From the NCBI GenBank assembly GCA_017530465.1, contig JAFXMJ010000301.1:1-15673 (forward strand): a DNA stretch of 15,673 bases, read 5' to 3'. Position 1 is the first letter of the stretch. Each line of letters opens with the position of its first letter. Origin of the DNA: Bacteroidales bacterium. GTDB taxonomy: Bacteria > Bacteroidota > Bacteroidia > Bacteroidales > UBA3824. The notes under the pieces are model-generated. The model did no database searches, was not told the DNA's origin, and worked only from the letters and a program-made list of their open reading frames with translations. This document shows positions 8,443 to 15,673 of the stretch, piece by piece. The translations under genes and the position numbers were made by a program.

Positions 8443-9534
8443 ATGAAAGTGTTGATAGGAGGCGGCGGCACGGGCGGACACGTATTCCCCGCCATTGCGA
8501 TAGCGCAGGCGTTGCGCCGTATCGATCCGCAGATAGACATATTGTTTGTGGGCGCCAAGGACAAGATAGAGATGGAGAAGGTGCCGGCGGCGGGGTTCAA
8601 TATCATTGGTCTCCCGGCGGCTGGATTGCAGCGCAAAAAGTTTTTCAAGAATCTCTCCTTGCCATTCAAGTTGCTCTCTTGCATGGTGAAGTCGCGCCGC
8701 ATCATCAAGGACTTCGCTCCTGATGTGGCGGTGGGCGTGGGCGGATATGCGAGTGGACCCATCCTTCGCGCCGCAGCCAAGCACGGTGTGCCGATAGTAT
8801 TGCAGGAGCAAAATTCGCACGCCGGGGTCACCAACCAGATATTGTCGAAGAAGGCCACAAGGATTTTCACGGCTTACGACGGTATGGAGAAGTATTTTGA
8901 CAAGGACAAGATATTTTTTGCGGGCAATCCCGTGCGCGCCGACATCGCCAATATCACCGCTACGCGGGAAGAGGCTCTCGAGCATTTTGGACTTGTAGCG
9001 GATAAACCCGTGGTGCTTTCGGTGGGCGGCAGTCTTGGTGCCGGCACCATCAATAAGAGCATCATGGCGCACATCGACGAATTTGAGAAAGCTGGAATAC
9101 AGTTGATTTGGCAGACCGGCAAATATTATTATGACAACATAATGTCTGCCCTCAATGGCAAAAATTATACGTGCATCCATCCGATGGCTTTTGTAAAGAG
9201 GATGGATTTGGCGTACAAGGCTGCCGACGTGGTGGTGTCGAGGTCGGGCGCGTTGTCGGTGTCGGAGCTGTGCCTTGCGGCAAAGCCTGTCATCTTCATA
9301 CCGTCGCCCAATGTGGCGGAAGACCACCAGACCAAAAATGCGATGGCTCTCGTGGAGAAGGACGCCGCCGTGCTGCTGCCCGATGCGCAGGCTGAGGCAA
9401 AGTTTTTTGACGAAGTGTCGGCACTGCTCTCGGATGATGCCAAAAAGAAGGCTTTCTCCGACAATATTGCCAAGCTCGCGGTGAAAGATTCCGCTGACTT
9501 GATAGCAAAGGAGATTATGAAAATAGTCAAGTAA
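8443..9534 (+). CDS. murG: MurG, lipid II synthase (UDP-GlcNAc transferase)
   Basis: Peripheral inner-membrane GT-B glycosyltransferase of 363 aa that adds GlcNAc from UDP-GlcNAc to lipid I, giving lipid II. The N-terminal acceptor domain has GGTGGH (8-13), GVGGYASGP (98-106) and LQEQNSHAG (120-128). The C-terminal donor domain starts near GNPVR (161-165) and contains SVGGSLGA (193-200), SRSGALSVSE (266-275) and PNVAEDHQTKNA (289-300), which contact the nucleotide sugar. Length is standard. A 61-nt gap separates it from ftsW and no Shine-Dalgarno is visible (AGTAAAAATACTATA before the ATG), as is common in Bacteroidota. It is followed by the unusual AT-rich spacer and lipoprotein gene instead of directly by murC. 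Confidence 0.97.
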   Translation: MKVLIGGGGTGGHVFPAIAIAQALRRIDPQIDILFVGAKDKIEMEKVPAAGFNIIGLPAAGLQRKKFFKNLSLPFKLLSCMVKSRRIIKDFAPDVAVGVGGYASGPILRAAAKHGVPIVLQEQNSHAGVTNQILSKKATRIFTAYDGMEKYFDKDKIFFAGNPVRADIANITATREEALEHFGLVADKPVVLSVGGSLGAGTINKSIMAHIDEFEKAGIQLIWQTGKYYYDNIMSALNGKNYTCIHPMAFVKRMDLAYKAADVVVSRSGALSVSELCLAAKPVIFIPSPNVAEDHQTKNAMALVEKDAAVLLPDAQAEAKFFDEVSALLSDDAKKKAFSDNIAKLAVKDSADLIAKEIMKIVK

Positions 9535-9541
9535 AGTTTGA

Positions 9542-9568
9542 GTAAAAAAAAATAAACATTTTTTTTAC
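9542..9568 (+). repeat. Perfect A/T inverted repeat between murG and lipoprotein gene
   Basis: GTAAAAAAAA (9542-9551) and TTTTTTTTAC (9559-9568) are exact reverse complements separated by 7 nt (ATAAACA). In RNA this would be a 10-bp hairpin just after the murG stop, almost all A-U. It might slow or partly end transcription or protect a 3' end, but it lacks the GC-rich stem of a good intrinsic terminator. The structure is seen directly; its function is inference. Confidence 0.5.
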
Positions 9569-9572
9569 AAAA

Positions 9573-9605
9573 TTTTCGATGTTTAAAAAATTTTTAGTAA
9601 TTTTA
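9573..9605 (+). promoter_or_regulatory. Candidate Bacteroidota-type promoter for the lipoprotein gene
   Basis: TAATTTTA (9598-9605) differs in one base from the Bacteroidota -7 consensus TAnnTTTG. TTTTCG (9573-9578) lies 19 nt upstream, at the spacing of the -33 TTTG element, though it is an imperfect match. A transcript would start around 9612, shortly before the ATG at 9628. The whole spacer (9535-9627) has about 16 G/C in 93 nt, far more AT-rich than the coding DNA, so chance matches are easy and the call is tentative. Confidence 0.4.
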
Positions 9606-9627
9606 CGCGGTTAAAAATTTTGTTACT

Positions 9628-10530
9628 ATGAAAAGAGTTTTTGATTACATAAAAATAGTGTCTGCGGCATTGCTCGTGGTGGTGGTGCAGGCGTGTGGCG
9701 GTAGGCTTAGCGAGAGCCTGTCGCTCTCCAGTAGCAGTCTTGAGACCCGTATAGCCACTACTACGGAGTTGCTGTTGGACAATATGGCTGAGACTTACAC
9801 TCAGGTGCAGGATCTCTCCTTTGAGACCGAATTTGACGGCGTGGTGGCTGGCATATTGTCGTCCAACGGCGGCGATTACGAACCCTCGCCGCTTATCAGC
9901 GATTCGCTGAAGCTCAGGATGCAGCTCATCCACCTTTACAAACAGGCTGTGCACGAGTACGCATTGCTCGTTGACGACGGCTACAAGGGCAAGCAGGGAT
10001 TGTTTGGCAATTGCTGCGTCGCCATCCTCGATACTTACAAACAGCTCGACGACTCCATCGCTCAGGCGTTCAACTCGCAGGTGATGCCGCTCGTAAGGGC
10101 TTCCCGTTATGACAAAAATTCTGTTTCGGAAAAGCTGATTTCCTCCCTCGCATCGGTGTGGGCAAAGGACGTGGACGCATTTAGCAATCAGCTCGGCACC
10201 TCGTTCCAGGATTATCAGGCTGCCCTTTCCTCTATACCCGACGACGCCTTTGACGAGGAAAAACTCGTCAAACACGTCTCCGCGCCTTACAACGGCAAGC
10301 ACAACCTTGCCGAAGTTTACAAGATAGAACTCATTAAGCAGAGACGCAATATGCTCCACTCTCTCGTCCAGCAGCAAATCAACATTTCGTCAGCTCTCCA
10401 ATACTTGCAACACGCTCTCACAGAGTTTGTTAAGAAGAATGGCGACAATGACGTGGTGCTCAATTACCTCAAACGCATCGAGCTTTTGTTTGGCGAAAAG
10501 GACACACACAATACGGACAACAAGGAGTAG
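9628..10530 (+). CDS. Putative periplasmic lipoprotein of unknown function inserted in the dcw operon
   Basis: A 300-aa protein that I do not recognise. Residues 1-22 form a lipoprotein signal peptide: basic MKR, a hydrophobic core (IVSAALLVVVV) and the lipobox VQAC, with lipidation expected on C23. The residues after the cysteine (GGRLSES) have no obvious acidic surface-export signal of the Bacteroidota kind, so a periplasm-facing location is likelier. The mature part looks almost wholly helical, with long amphipathic stretches around 95-150, 165-200 and 225-290. No catalytic motif is apparent. It has a vicinal cysteine pair (C129-C130) and a charged, polar end (DTHNTDNKE). Codon use resembles the flanking genes, so recent foreign origin is not obvious. 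It lies 93 nt after murG and 45 nt before murC, where most dcw operons have nothing. A role in envelope growth or division is only inferred from position. Confidence 0.9.
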   Translation: MKRVFDYIKIVSAALLVVVVQACGGRLSESLSLSSSSLETRIATTTELLLDNMAETYTQVQDLSFETEFDGVVAGILSSNGGDYEPSPLISDSLKLRMQLIHLYKQAVHEYALLVDDGYKGKQGLFGNCCVAILDTYKQLDDSIAQAFNSQVMPLVRASRYDKNSVSEKLISSLASVWAKDVDAFSNQLGTSFQDYQAALSSIPDDAFDEEKLVKHVSAPYNGKHNLAEVYKIELIKQRRNMLHSLVQQQINISSALQYLQHALTEFVKKNGDNDVVLNYLKRIELLFGEKDTHNTDNKE

Positions 10531-10575
10531 ATTGATAATATTAAAACAAGCCGTCAGGAAAACTAAAAAGGAAAA

Positions 10576-11997
10576 ATGATCAAGTTTGGGCAGATAGACA
10601 ATGTATATGTCATTGGCATCGGCGGTATAGGCATCAGTGCGCTTGCACGTTATTTCAACGGCCTTGGCAAGACCGTGGCTGGCTACGACCTTCACAAGTC
10701 GGAGCTCACCGTGCGTCTCGAGGGCGAAGGGATGTCCGTCACATACACCGACGAGGTAGCCACCGTGCCGTCTCCTTTCATCGACAATAAGGAGCGCACA
10801 TTGGTGATATACACCCCCGCCGTGCCTGTCACCAACAAGATTTTCACTTTTTTCAAGACTAATGGCTACAATATGCACAAGCGCGCCGAAGTGCTTGGCA
10901 TGATTGCCAACAATTACACTACGATAGCGGTGTCTGGCACACATGGCAAGACCACCAATTCGTGTGTGTTGGCAAATATAGTCAAGTGCGCCGGTAAGGA
11001 TGGTTTCGCCTTCCTTGGGGGCATCTCGCGCAATATCGACAGCAACCTCGTATTGCCGTCTGTCAAGGCACAGTACGACAATCCCGACACTCTGCTTGTG
11101 GCGGAGGCTGACGAATTTGACCGTTCGTTTCTCTGGCTTGAGCCCAAGATAACCATTGTGACATACGTGGACGCCGATCACCTCGACATCTACAAGGACA
11201 GAAACGATATTATTGACACTTTCAATCAGTTTGTGCAGAAATGCAGACCGGACGGCATTGTTGTTGTCAATAAAAAGATAGACACACTCATCGACTGCAA
11301 GGCATTGCGCAAGGTGACGTATTCAGAGTCAGATGCTACTTGCGACTATTACGCCACCAATATAAGGCTCGCCAATGGCACTTATACCATCGATGCCGTG
11401 ACGCCCTCGGGAGTCATCAGCAATATCACCATTGGTGCAAAGGGGCGCGTCAACGTGGAAAACACTATGGCGTGTGTGGCTGCGGCGCAGGCGGCTGGCA
11501 TAGATGCGGCATATATAAAGGAGGGCATCGCCACTTTCAAGGGCGTGAAACGCCGCATGGAGTTCCACGTAAATAAGCCCGATGTGGTGTACATCGATGA
11601 TTACGCCCATCATCCGAGGGAGCTTGCCGCCACTATCAGTTCGGTGAAGGAACTATTCCCCGGCAAGAAGCTCACGGGCATATTCCAGCCCCACCTCTAC
11701 ACAAGGACGAGGGATTTGGCGGCAGGATTTGCCGAAAGCCTCGACGCTCTCGACGAATTGATGCTGATGGACATCTACCCAGCCCGCGAAAAACCGATTC
11801 CGGGTGTAGATTCGCAGCTGATAGCCAAGCAGATGCACCGTTGCAAGGTGAGCCTTGTGGACGGCAAGGACAATATAATTGCAAAACTATTGTCATCCAA
11901 AGTGGAAGTGGTACTCACATTGGGCGCAGGAAGCGTAGATCAGCTTGTGACACCGATAACTGAAGCGTTGGGACAAACATCGCCATCGTACACCTAA
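10576..11997 (+). CDS. murC: MurC, UDP-MurNAc:L-Ala ligase
   Basis: Cytoplasmic Mur ligase of 473 aa, the first of the stem-peptide ligases, joining L-alanine to UDP-MurNAc. The N-terminal Rossmann motif is GIGGIG (14-19). The ATP P-loop is GTHGKTT (121-127); the histidine in it is characteristic of MurC. It is followed by EADEFDRSF (177-185) and DHLD (201-204). The C-terminal domain has GVKRRME (323-329), DDYAHHP (341-347), QPHLYTRT (371-378) and YPAREKPIPGV (401-411). All are MurC-specific and intact. AAGGA lies only 3 nt before the ATG, too close for a good Shine-Dalgarno. The gene is 45 nt after the lipoprotein gene and 22 nt before ftsQ. Confidence 0.97.
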   Translation: MIKFGQIDNVYVIGIGGIGISALARYFNGLGKTVAGYDLHKSELTVRLEGEGMSVTYTDEVATVPSPFIDNKERTLVIYTPAVPVTNKIFTFFKTNGYNMHKRAEVLGMIANNYTTIAVSGTHGKTTNSCVLANIVKCAGKDGFAFLGGISRNIDSNLVLPSVKAQYDNPDTLLVAEADEFDRSFLWLEPKITIVTYVDADHLDIYKDRNDIIDTFNQFVQKCRPDGIVVVNKKIDTLIDCKALRKVTYSESDATCDYYATNIRLANGTYTIDAVTPSGVISNITIGAKGRVNVENTMACVAAAQAAGIDAAYIKEGIATFKGVKRRMEFHVNKPDVVYIDDYAHHPRELAATISSVKELFPGKKLTGIFQPHLYTRTRDLAAGFAESLDALDELMLMDIYPAREKPIPGVDSQLIAKQMHRCKVSLVDGKDNIIAKLLSSKVEVVLTLGAGSVDQLVTPITEALGQTSPSYT

Positions 11998-12004
11998 ATA
12001 TAAT

Positions 12005-12012
12005 AAGGAGGA
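12005..12012 (+). promoter_or_regulatory. Strong Shine-Dalgarno site of ftsQ
   Basis: AAGGAGGA lies 7 nt before the ATG at 12020, a near-perfect complement to the anti-Shine-Dalgarno of 16S rRNA. It is the strongest such site in the window and is unusual because most starts here have none. Confidence 0.8.
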
Positions 12013-12019
12013 GCAGGAA

Positions 12020-12823
12020 ATGAAATACTCAAAGAGCAAAATAATCAAGGCGGTGGCGGTCGTGGTACTTTTAGTGACAGTGTTTCTGTCGCTGAGCAAG
12101 TTTCACGATACTCGTTGCAATGTGGTGTCCATCACGATAAAAGACTCTGCCGACGTCAAGTTTGTGGATGTCAACGATGTGCGCACGATGTTAAACTCAG
12201 TGATGGGCGAGATAGAGGGTCACACGATGGACAGCATCAACGCCTACTTGTTTGACGAGCAATTGAGGAAATGCCCTTACATACGCAATGTATCGATATA
12301 CAAGTCGATAACGGGCATACTCAATATCGACATACAGCAGCGCAAGCCGATGCTATTGGTAGTCAACGACAAGCAAGACTACTATATCGACAGTGACGGG
12401 ATGATATTTGCCGCCAGCGACAAGGATGCCTGCCAGTGCATCGTGGTCAATGGCTATGTCAAGGACAAGTACGACTTTTCCGGCGACAAGATTTACAAGG
12501 CGGATCCATACGCGGAGGGCAGCCAGACGGGCGACCTATTCAAGCTCGCGCAGCTGATACAGAGCGATGACTATTGGGGCGACCAGGTGGTGCAGATATA
12601 CATCAACAAATTAGGCGAATACGAAATAGTGCCAATGATTGGAGATTTTGTGCTGAGCATCGGATCCATAGAGGATTACGACAAGAAGATGTACACGCTC
12701 AAGCAGTTTTTCTTCAAGGCACTGCCAAAAGTGGGATGGAATACATACCAGCAGATTTCTGTTAAGTACAACAACCAGATAGTCTGCAAACGTAGAAAAG
12801 AAATAAAGAACAATAAAATATAG
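12020..12823 (+). CDS. ftsQ: FtsQ, cell division protein
   Basis: Bitopic inner-membrane division protein of 267 aa. A short basic cytoplasmic tail (MKYSKSKIIK) is followed by one membrane segment (about 9-26, IKAVAVVVLLVTVFLSLS). A POTRA-like region (about 34-108) includes CPYIRNVSIYKSITGILNI, where FtsQ proteins carry the conserved pattern of a strand leading into a Q-R-K-P turn. The beta domain follows, with YYIDSDGMIF (121-130). The end (ISVKYNNQIVCKRRKE) matches Bacteroidota FtsQ as I know it. FtsQ recruits FtsL and FtsB to the septum. FtsQ diverges quickly in sequence, so the call also leans on position between murC and ftsA. The stop is 11 nt before the ftsA start, suggesting coupled expression. 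Confidence 0.92.
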   Translation: MKYSKSKIIKAVAVVVLLVTVFLSLSKFHDTRCNVVSITIKDSADVKFVDVNDVRTMLNSVMGEIEGHTMDSINAYLFDEQLRKCPYIRNVSIYKSITGILNIDIQQRKPMLLVVNDKQDYYIDSDGMIFAASDKDACQCIVVNGYVKDKYDFSGDKIYKADPYAEGSQTGDLFKLAQLIQSDDYWGDQVVQIYINKLGEYEIVPMIGDFVLSIGSIEDYDKKMYTLKQFFFKALPKVGWNTYQQISVKYNNQIVCKRRKEIKNNKI

Positions 12824-12834
12824 GGTTATTCGAT

Positions 12835-14175
12835 ATGTCAAAAAATAAAGTAATTGCGGCGATTGATATCGGCACAGCGAAGATTGTGGTAATAGTAGGG
12901 GCAAGAGACGAAAAGGGCAACGTAAGCGTGCTCGGATTCGGAGAGGCTCCTTCGCGCGGCGTTATCCGTGGCTCCGTGCAGAATGTTGGCGATTTGTCTT
13001 CAGCCATTTCACAGGCTGTTCACAATTGCCATGCTTCCTCTGGCGTTGTGTTCAAGGAAGTTTTTGTAGGTATAGCAGGACAGAATATCAGGACAATCGA
13101 AACGTCGCACACGAAATTTATTAACACGTCTTTCATTTCACAGAGCGATATAGACCAACTCACGGAAGAAGTCTATAACCTCAACAAGGAGCCTGGCGAG
13201 GAAGTCATACACGTAATACCTCAGTCGTATATGGTGGATGGCAGCGACGTGGGGCTCAATGTAGTGGGATGCCCGGGCAAAAGCCTTGGTGGCACTTTCT
13301 ATGTAGTTATAGGTCGCGCAAATGCCGTTCATAAAATACGTCAGGCGATTGAAATGGCTCAATTGAAAGTTGTGAAGATAGTGTTGCAGTCGATAGCGTC
13401 TGGCGACGCCGTGCTCACCGACGACGACAAGGAGGTTGGCACATTGGTGGCAGACATTGGTGCTGGCACTACAGACGTCGCTATATATCAGGACAGGCTG
13501 TTGAGAAGCATATCGGTAATACCCTTTGGCGGCAATTCAATCACAGAAGATATCAAGTCGGCGTGTCAGATATTGGCAAGGAGTGCCGAGGCTCTCAAAA
13601 TCCAGCACGCCAATGTTATGCCTGAATCCAAATTCGACAAGACCCTCGTGGTGGTCAATAGCGGACGCACCGAAAAGGAGGTCTCGCTTGCCGACATCAC
13701 TGCTATCACCAATGCCAGGATGGACGAAATCGTGGCGGGCATTGCCAATGCTCTCAACGAATCCAAATACGGCGACAAGATTTCGCAGATAGCAATCACT
13801 GGTGGCGGTTCCAAGCTCAAAAACCTCACGACGCTTGTCAGGTACAGGCTTGGCAGGGACGTACAGCAAATGAAACCGCGCAACATCTCGGCAGATTCCT
13901 ATCCGAAGCTGTTCAACGTTGAATATTCTACGGCTGTGGGACTGCTTGTAAAGGGCATTGAGTATATGGAAAAATTGCGCGAAAAACTCAAGGCCATCGA
14001 TGTTAAGCCCATTGACAATTCGTCCGACAACAAGAATGCCACCACGCAAGGTGATGACTCTCAAGAGGATAAGAAACCAGTCAAGAAACCAGAGAAAAAG
14101 TCCAGCTTGTTTAGCAAGCTTGGTTCTATGCTCAAAGACTTCTTTACCGAAGACGAAGAGCCTTCCAAACTTTAA
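12835..14175 (+). CDS. ftsA: FtsA, actin-like membrane anchor of the Z-ring
   Basis: Cytoplasmic actin-family ATPase of 446 aa that tethers FtsZ to the membrane and signals to the divisome. The phosphate-1 motif is DIGTAKI (11-17), phosphate-2 is DIGAGTTD (207-214), and the adenosine motif is ITGGGSKL (321-328). The FtsA-specific 1C (SHS2) domain lies roughly between residues 80 and 190, including HVIPQSYMVDG (126-136). After the core, a polar linker rich in Lys, Asp and Asn (about 390-422) leads to a C-terminal amphipathic helix (about 423-438, SSLFSKLGSMLKDFF), the expected membrane-targeting sequence. It sits directly before ftsZ, as in most bacteria, with a 43-nt gap. Confidence 0.97.
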   Translation: MSKNKVIAAIDIGTAKIVVIVGARDEKGNVSVLGFGEAPSRGVIRGSVQNVGDLSSAISQAVHNCHASSGVVFKEVFVGIAGQNIRTIETSHTKFINTSFISQSDIDQLTEEVYNLNKEPGEEVIHVIPQSYMVDGSDVGLNVVGCPGKSLGGTFYVVIGRANAVHKIRQAIEMAQLKVVKIVLQSIASGDAVLTDDDKEVGTLVADIGAGTTDVAIYQDRLLRSISVIPFGGNSITEDIKSACQILARSAEALKIQHANVMPESKFDKTLVVVNSGRTEKEVSLADITAITNARMDEIVAGIANALNESKYGDKISQIAITGGGSKLKNLTTLVRYRLGRDVQQMKPRNISADSYPKLFNVEYSTAVGLLVKGIEYMEKLREKLKAIDVKPIDNSSDNKNATTQGDDSQEDKKPVKKPEKKSSLFSKLGSMLKDFFTEDEEPSKL

Positions 14176-14218
14176 CAAAAAAACAATCTATCCACTAACC
14201 ATTTAATTTGAGCACAAT

Positions 14219-15640
14219 ATGGCTAAGAACCTGTTTGACGATAACGAAGAACCCATTGAATGGGACATCCCCAAGAAGCAGAATATTATTAAGGTAATAG
14301 GCGTGGGCGGTGGCGGCGGCAACGCTGTCAATCACATGTTTGAGAAAGGTATCAAGGATGTGGACTTCATTGTAGCCAATACCGACAACCAGGCTCTCGA
14401 ACGCAGCGAAGTGCCGATCAAAATACAGCTCGGTCCATCGCTCACCAACGGCCTCGGCGCGGGCAACAATCCCGAGCATGGCGCATCGGCGGCGGTGGAG
14501 AGCATCGAAGAAATCGACCGCGTGCTTGGCGGCGTGGACAGTACCAAGATGCTTTTTGTAACCGCTGGTATGGGCGGCGGCACAGGCACAGGTGCAGCAC
14601 CTGTCATCGCCAAACATTCCAAGGAGCAGGGCATCCTCACCGTGGCTATCGTGACAGTGCCGTTCAGGTTCGAAGGTCCCAAACGTGTCAACCAGGCCAT
14701 CAAGGGTCTCGGCGAGCTTAGGCAGAATGTGGATTCGCTCCTGGTCATCGACAACGACAAGATACTCGAACAATACGCCGACGAGACCGTAACCAACGCT
14801 TTCGGATTTGCCGACGACGTGCTTACGCAAGCTGCAAAGGGTATCGCCGAAATCATCACCGTGCCGGGACATGTCAATGTCGATTTTGCCGACGTGAAAA
14901 CCGTACTCAAAGATTCGGGCATCGCGCTCATGGGCACAGGTATGGCAGACGGCGAAGACAGGGCTATAAAAGCCGTCAAAAAGGCTCTCAGCTCACCCTT
15001 GCTCAGCAACAACAGCAGCATCGGTGCAAAAAACATCCTCATCAACGTATTCTCCAGCGAGGATTCCGCCTTCAAACTTGGCGAACTCGCCGAAATCAAC
15101 AATTACATACAAGAGGCTGCTGGCTGCAAGGCGGACCTCATCTGGGGTCAGTCAACAGACGACACCCTTGGCGGCAGCCTCAATGTGACGCTCATCGCCT
15201 CGGGATTCAATTCGTCGGAAATCATCAACCCCTACGACAACGACGGCAAGCTCATCATAGTCCGTGAAGAAGCCAGCAGCGAGGTAGCCGAACAAAAAGT
15301 TGCGGAAACTCCTGCCGCAGAGACTAAGACTCCAGACCCCGAACCAGAACCACAGTCCGCAGCCGACAATGACGGCAAGGAACACGAAGCTGGCGACGAA
15401 GTGGAACTCTCCGACATCACCTACGACGACGACACCGATGACGACACCGACATCAACGACGAGGCTAAAGAGGCCGAGGAAGAAGTGCGCATCTCCAAGG
15501 AATTCCGTCCGATAGACTACAGCAAAGTGGATATCGAAGAGTATGAGAAAACACCAGCATACGTTAGGAAGTCCATACAGCTCAATATCGGCAATTACAA
15601 GGACGGTAAATACAAAAAAATACCGTTGTCAGACGATTAA
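14219..15640 (+). CDS. ftsZ: FtsZ, tubulin-like division GTPase
   Basis: Forms the cytokinetic Z-ring, 473 aa. The GTPase domain has VGVGGGGGNAVN-like glycine-rich loop residues (28-37), the tubulin signature GGGTGTG (119-125), and the T7 synergy loop NVDFADVK (220-227), whose aspartates complete the active site of the next subunit. The C-terminal subdomain runs to about 340. A linker of about 80 residues (352-430) is very acidic (runs such as DDDTDDDTD at 403-411) and presumably disordered. The conserved C-terminal peptide TPAYVRKSIQL (445-455) should bind FtsA. It is followed by a further 18-residue polar tail (NIGNYKDGKYKKIPLSDD). The start MAKNLFDDNEE is preceded by an AT-rich leader without Shine-Dalgarno. 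No terminator is visible in the 33 nt after the stop. Confidence 0.98.
   Translation: MAKNLFDDNEEPIEWDIPKKQNIIKVIGVGGGGGNAVNHMFEKGIKDVDFIVANTDNQALERSEVPIKIQLGPSLTNGLGAGNNPEHGASAAVESIEEIDRVLGGVDSTKMLFVTAGMGGGTGTGAAPVIAKHSKEQGILTVAIVTVPFRFEGPKRVNQAIKGLGELRQNVDSLLVIDNDKILEQYADETVTNAFGFADDVLTQAAKGIAEIITVPGHVNVDFADVKTVLKDSGIALMGTGMADGEDRAIKAVKKALSSPLLSNNSSIGAKNILINVFSSEDSAFKLGELAEINNYIQEAAGCKADLIWGQSTDDTLGGSLNVTLIASGFNSSEIINPYDNDGKLIIVREEASSEVAEQKVAETPAAETKTPDPEPEPQSAADNDGKEHEAGDEVELSDITYDDDTDDDTDINDEAKEAEEEVRISKEFRPIDYSKVDIEEYEKTPAYVRKSIQLNIGNYKDGKYKKIPLSDD
15428..15451 (+). repeat. 12-nt tandem duplication in the FtsZ linker
   Basis: GACGACACCGAT and GACGACACCGAC stand side by side, identical but for the last, synonymous base. 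They encode DDTD twice (residues 404-411) inside the acidic linker, which suggests expansion by slippage. Confidence 0.75.
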
Positions 15641-15673
15641 AAAGCGATAGTTGGCATTTTTATTGCAGTAATA

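Noticed and set aside
14199..14218. Possible promoter (TTTAATTTGAG) just before ftsZ
   Set aside because: It resembles the -7 box TAnnTTTG but has one spacer base too few, and no upstream TTTG at proper spacing was seen. ftsZ is more simply read from the operon.
15641..15673. Terminator after ftsZ
   Set aside because: The 33 nt contain a short T-run (CATTTTTATT) but no stem before it, and the window ends too soon to judge.
1..15673. Mobile elements, CRISPR, tRNA or rRNA genes, pseudogenes
   Set aside because: No transposase, repeat-spacer pattern, RNA gene or broken frame was found; genes are nearly contiguous on one strand.

Overview
The window carries one continuous, single-strand (+) division and cell wall (dcw) operon from a Gram-negative bacterium of the phylum Bacteroidota, most likely order Bacteroidales. 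The evidence is the gene order rsmH-ftsL-ftsI-murE-mraY-murD-ftsW-murG-(lipoprotein)-murC-ftsQ-ftsA-ftsZ without ddlB or murF inside the run, an FtsL of the Bacteroidota type, an FtsI with a C-terminal PASTA domain, AT-rich leaders with few Shine-Dalgarno sequences, and a meso-diaminopimelate type MurE. The genus cannot be fixed from the sequence alone.

Layout: 2-154 is the tail of rsmH. From 218 to 5766 come ftsL, ftsI, murE and mraY, and from 5799 to 9534 murD, ftsW and murG, with gaps of only 18-63 nt. At 9535-9627 the operon is interrupted by a 93-nt, roughly 83% AT spacer, followed by a 300-codon gene for a lipoprotein of unknown function (9628-10530). The canonical order then resumes with murC, ftsQ, ftsA and ftsZ (10576-15640). 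The last 33 nt hold nothing recognisable. All genes except the truncated rsmH look intact, and no RNA genes, mobile elements or CRISPR arrays were seen. No non-coding stretch exceeds 93 nt.

How the genes work together: MurC, MurD and MurE build the UDP-MurNAc-peptide in the cytoplasm, MraY and MurG make lipid I and lipid II at the membrane, and FtsW (glycosyltransferase) with FtsI (transpeptidase) polymerise septal peptidoglycan. FtsL and FtsQ are divisome scaffold and activation proteins. FtsZ forms the ring and FtsA anchors it to the membrane.

Most of the window is an ordinary conserved operon. The best candidate for something undescribed is the lipoprotein gene between murG and murC, with its own probable promoter region. 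Secondary points are a long, strongly acidic cytoplasmic N-terminal extension on FtsL, and strong Shine-Dalgarno sequences found only before ftsW and ftsQ.
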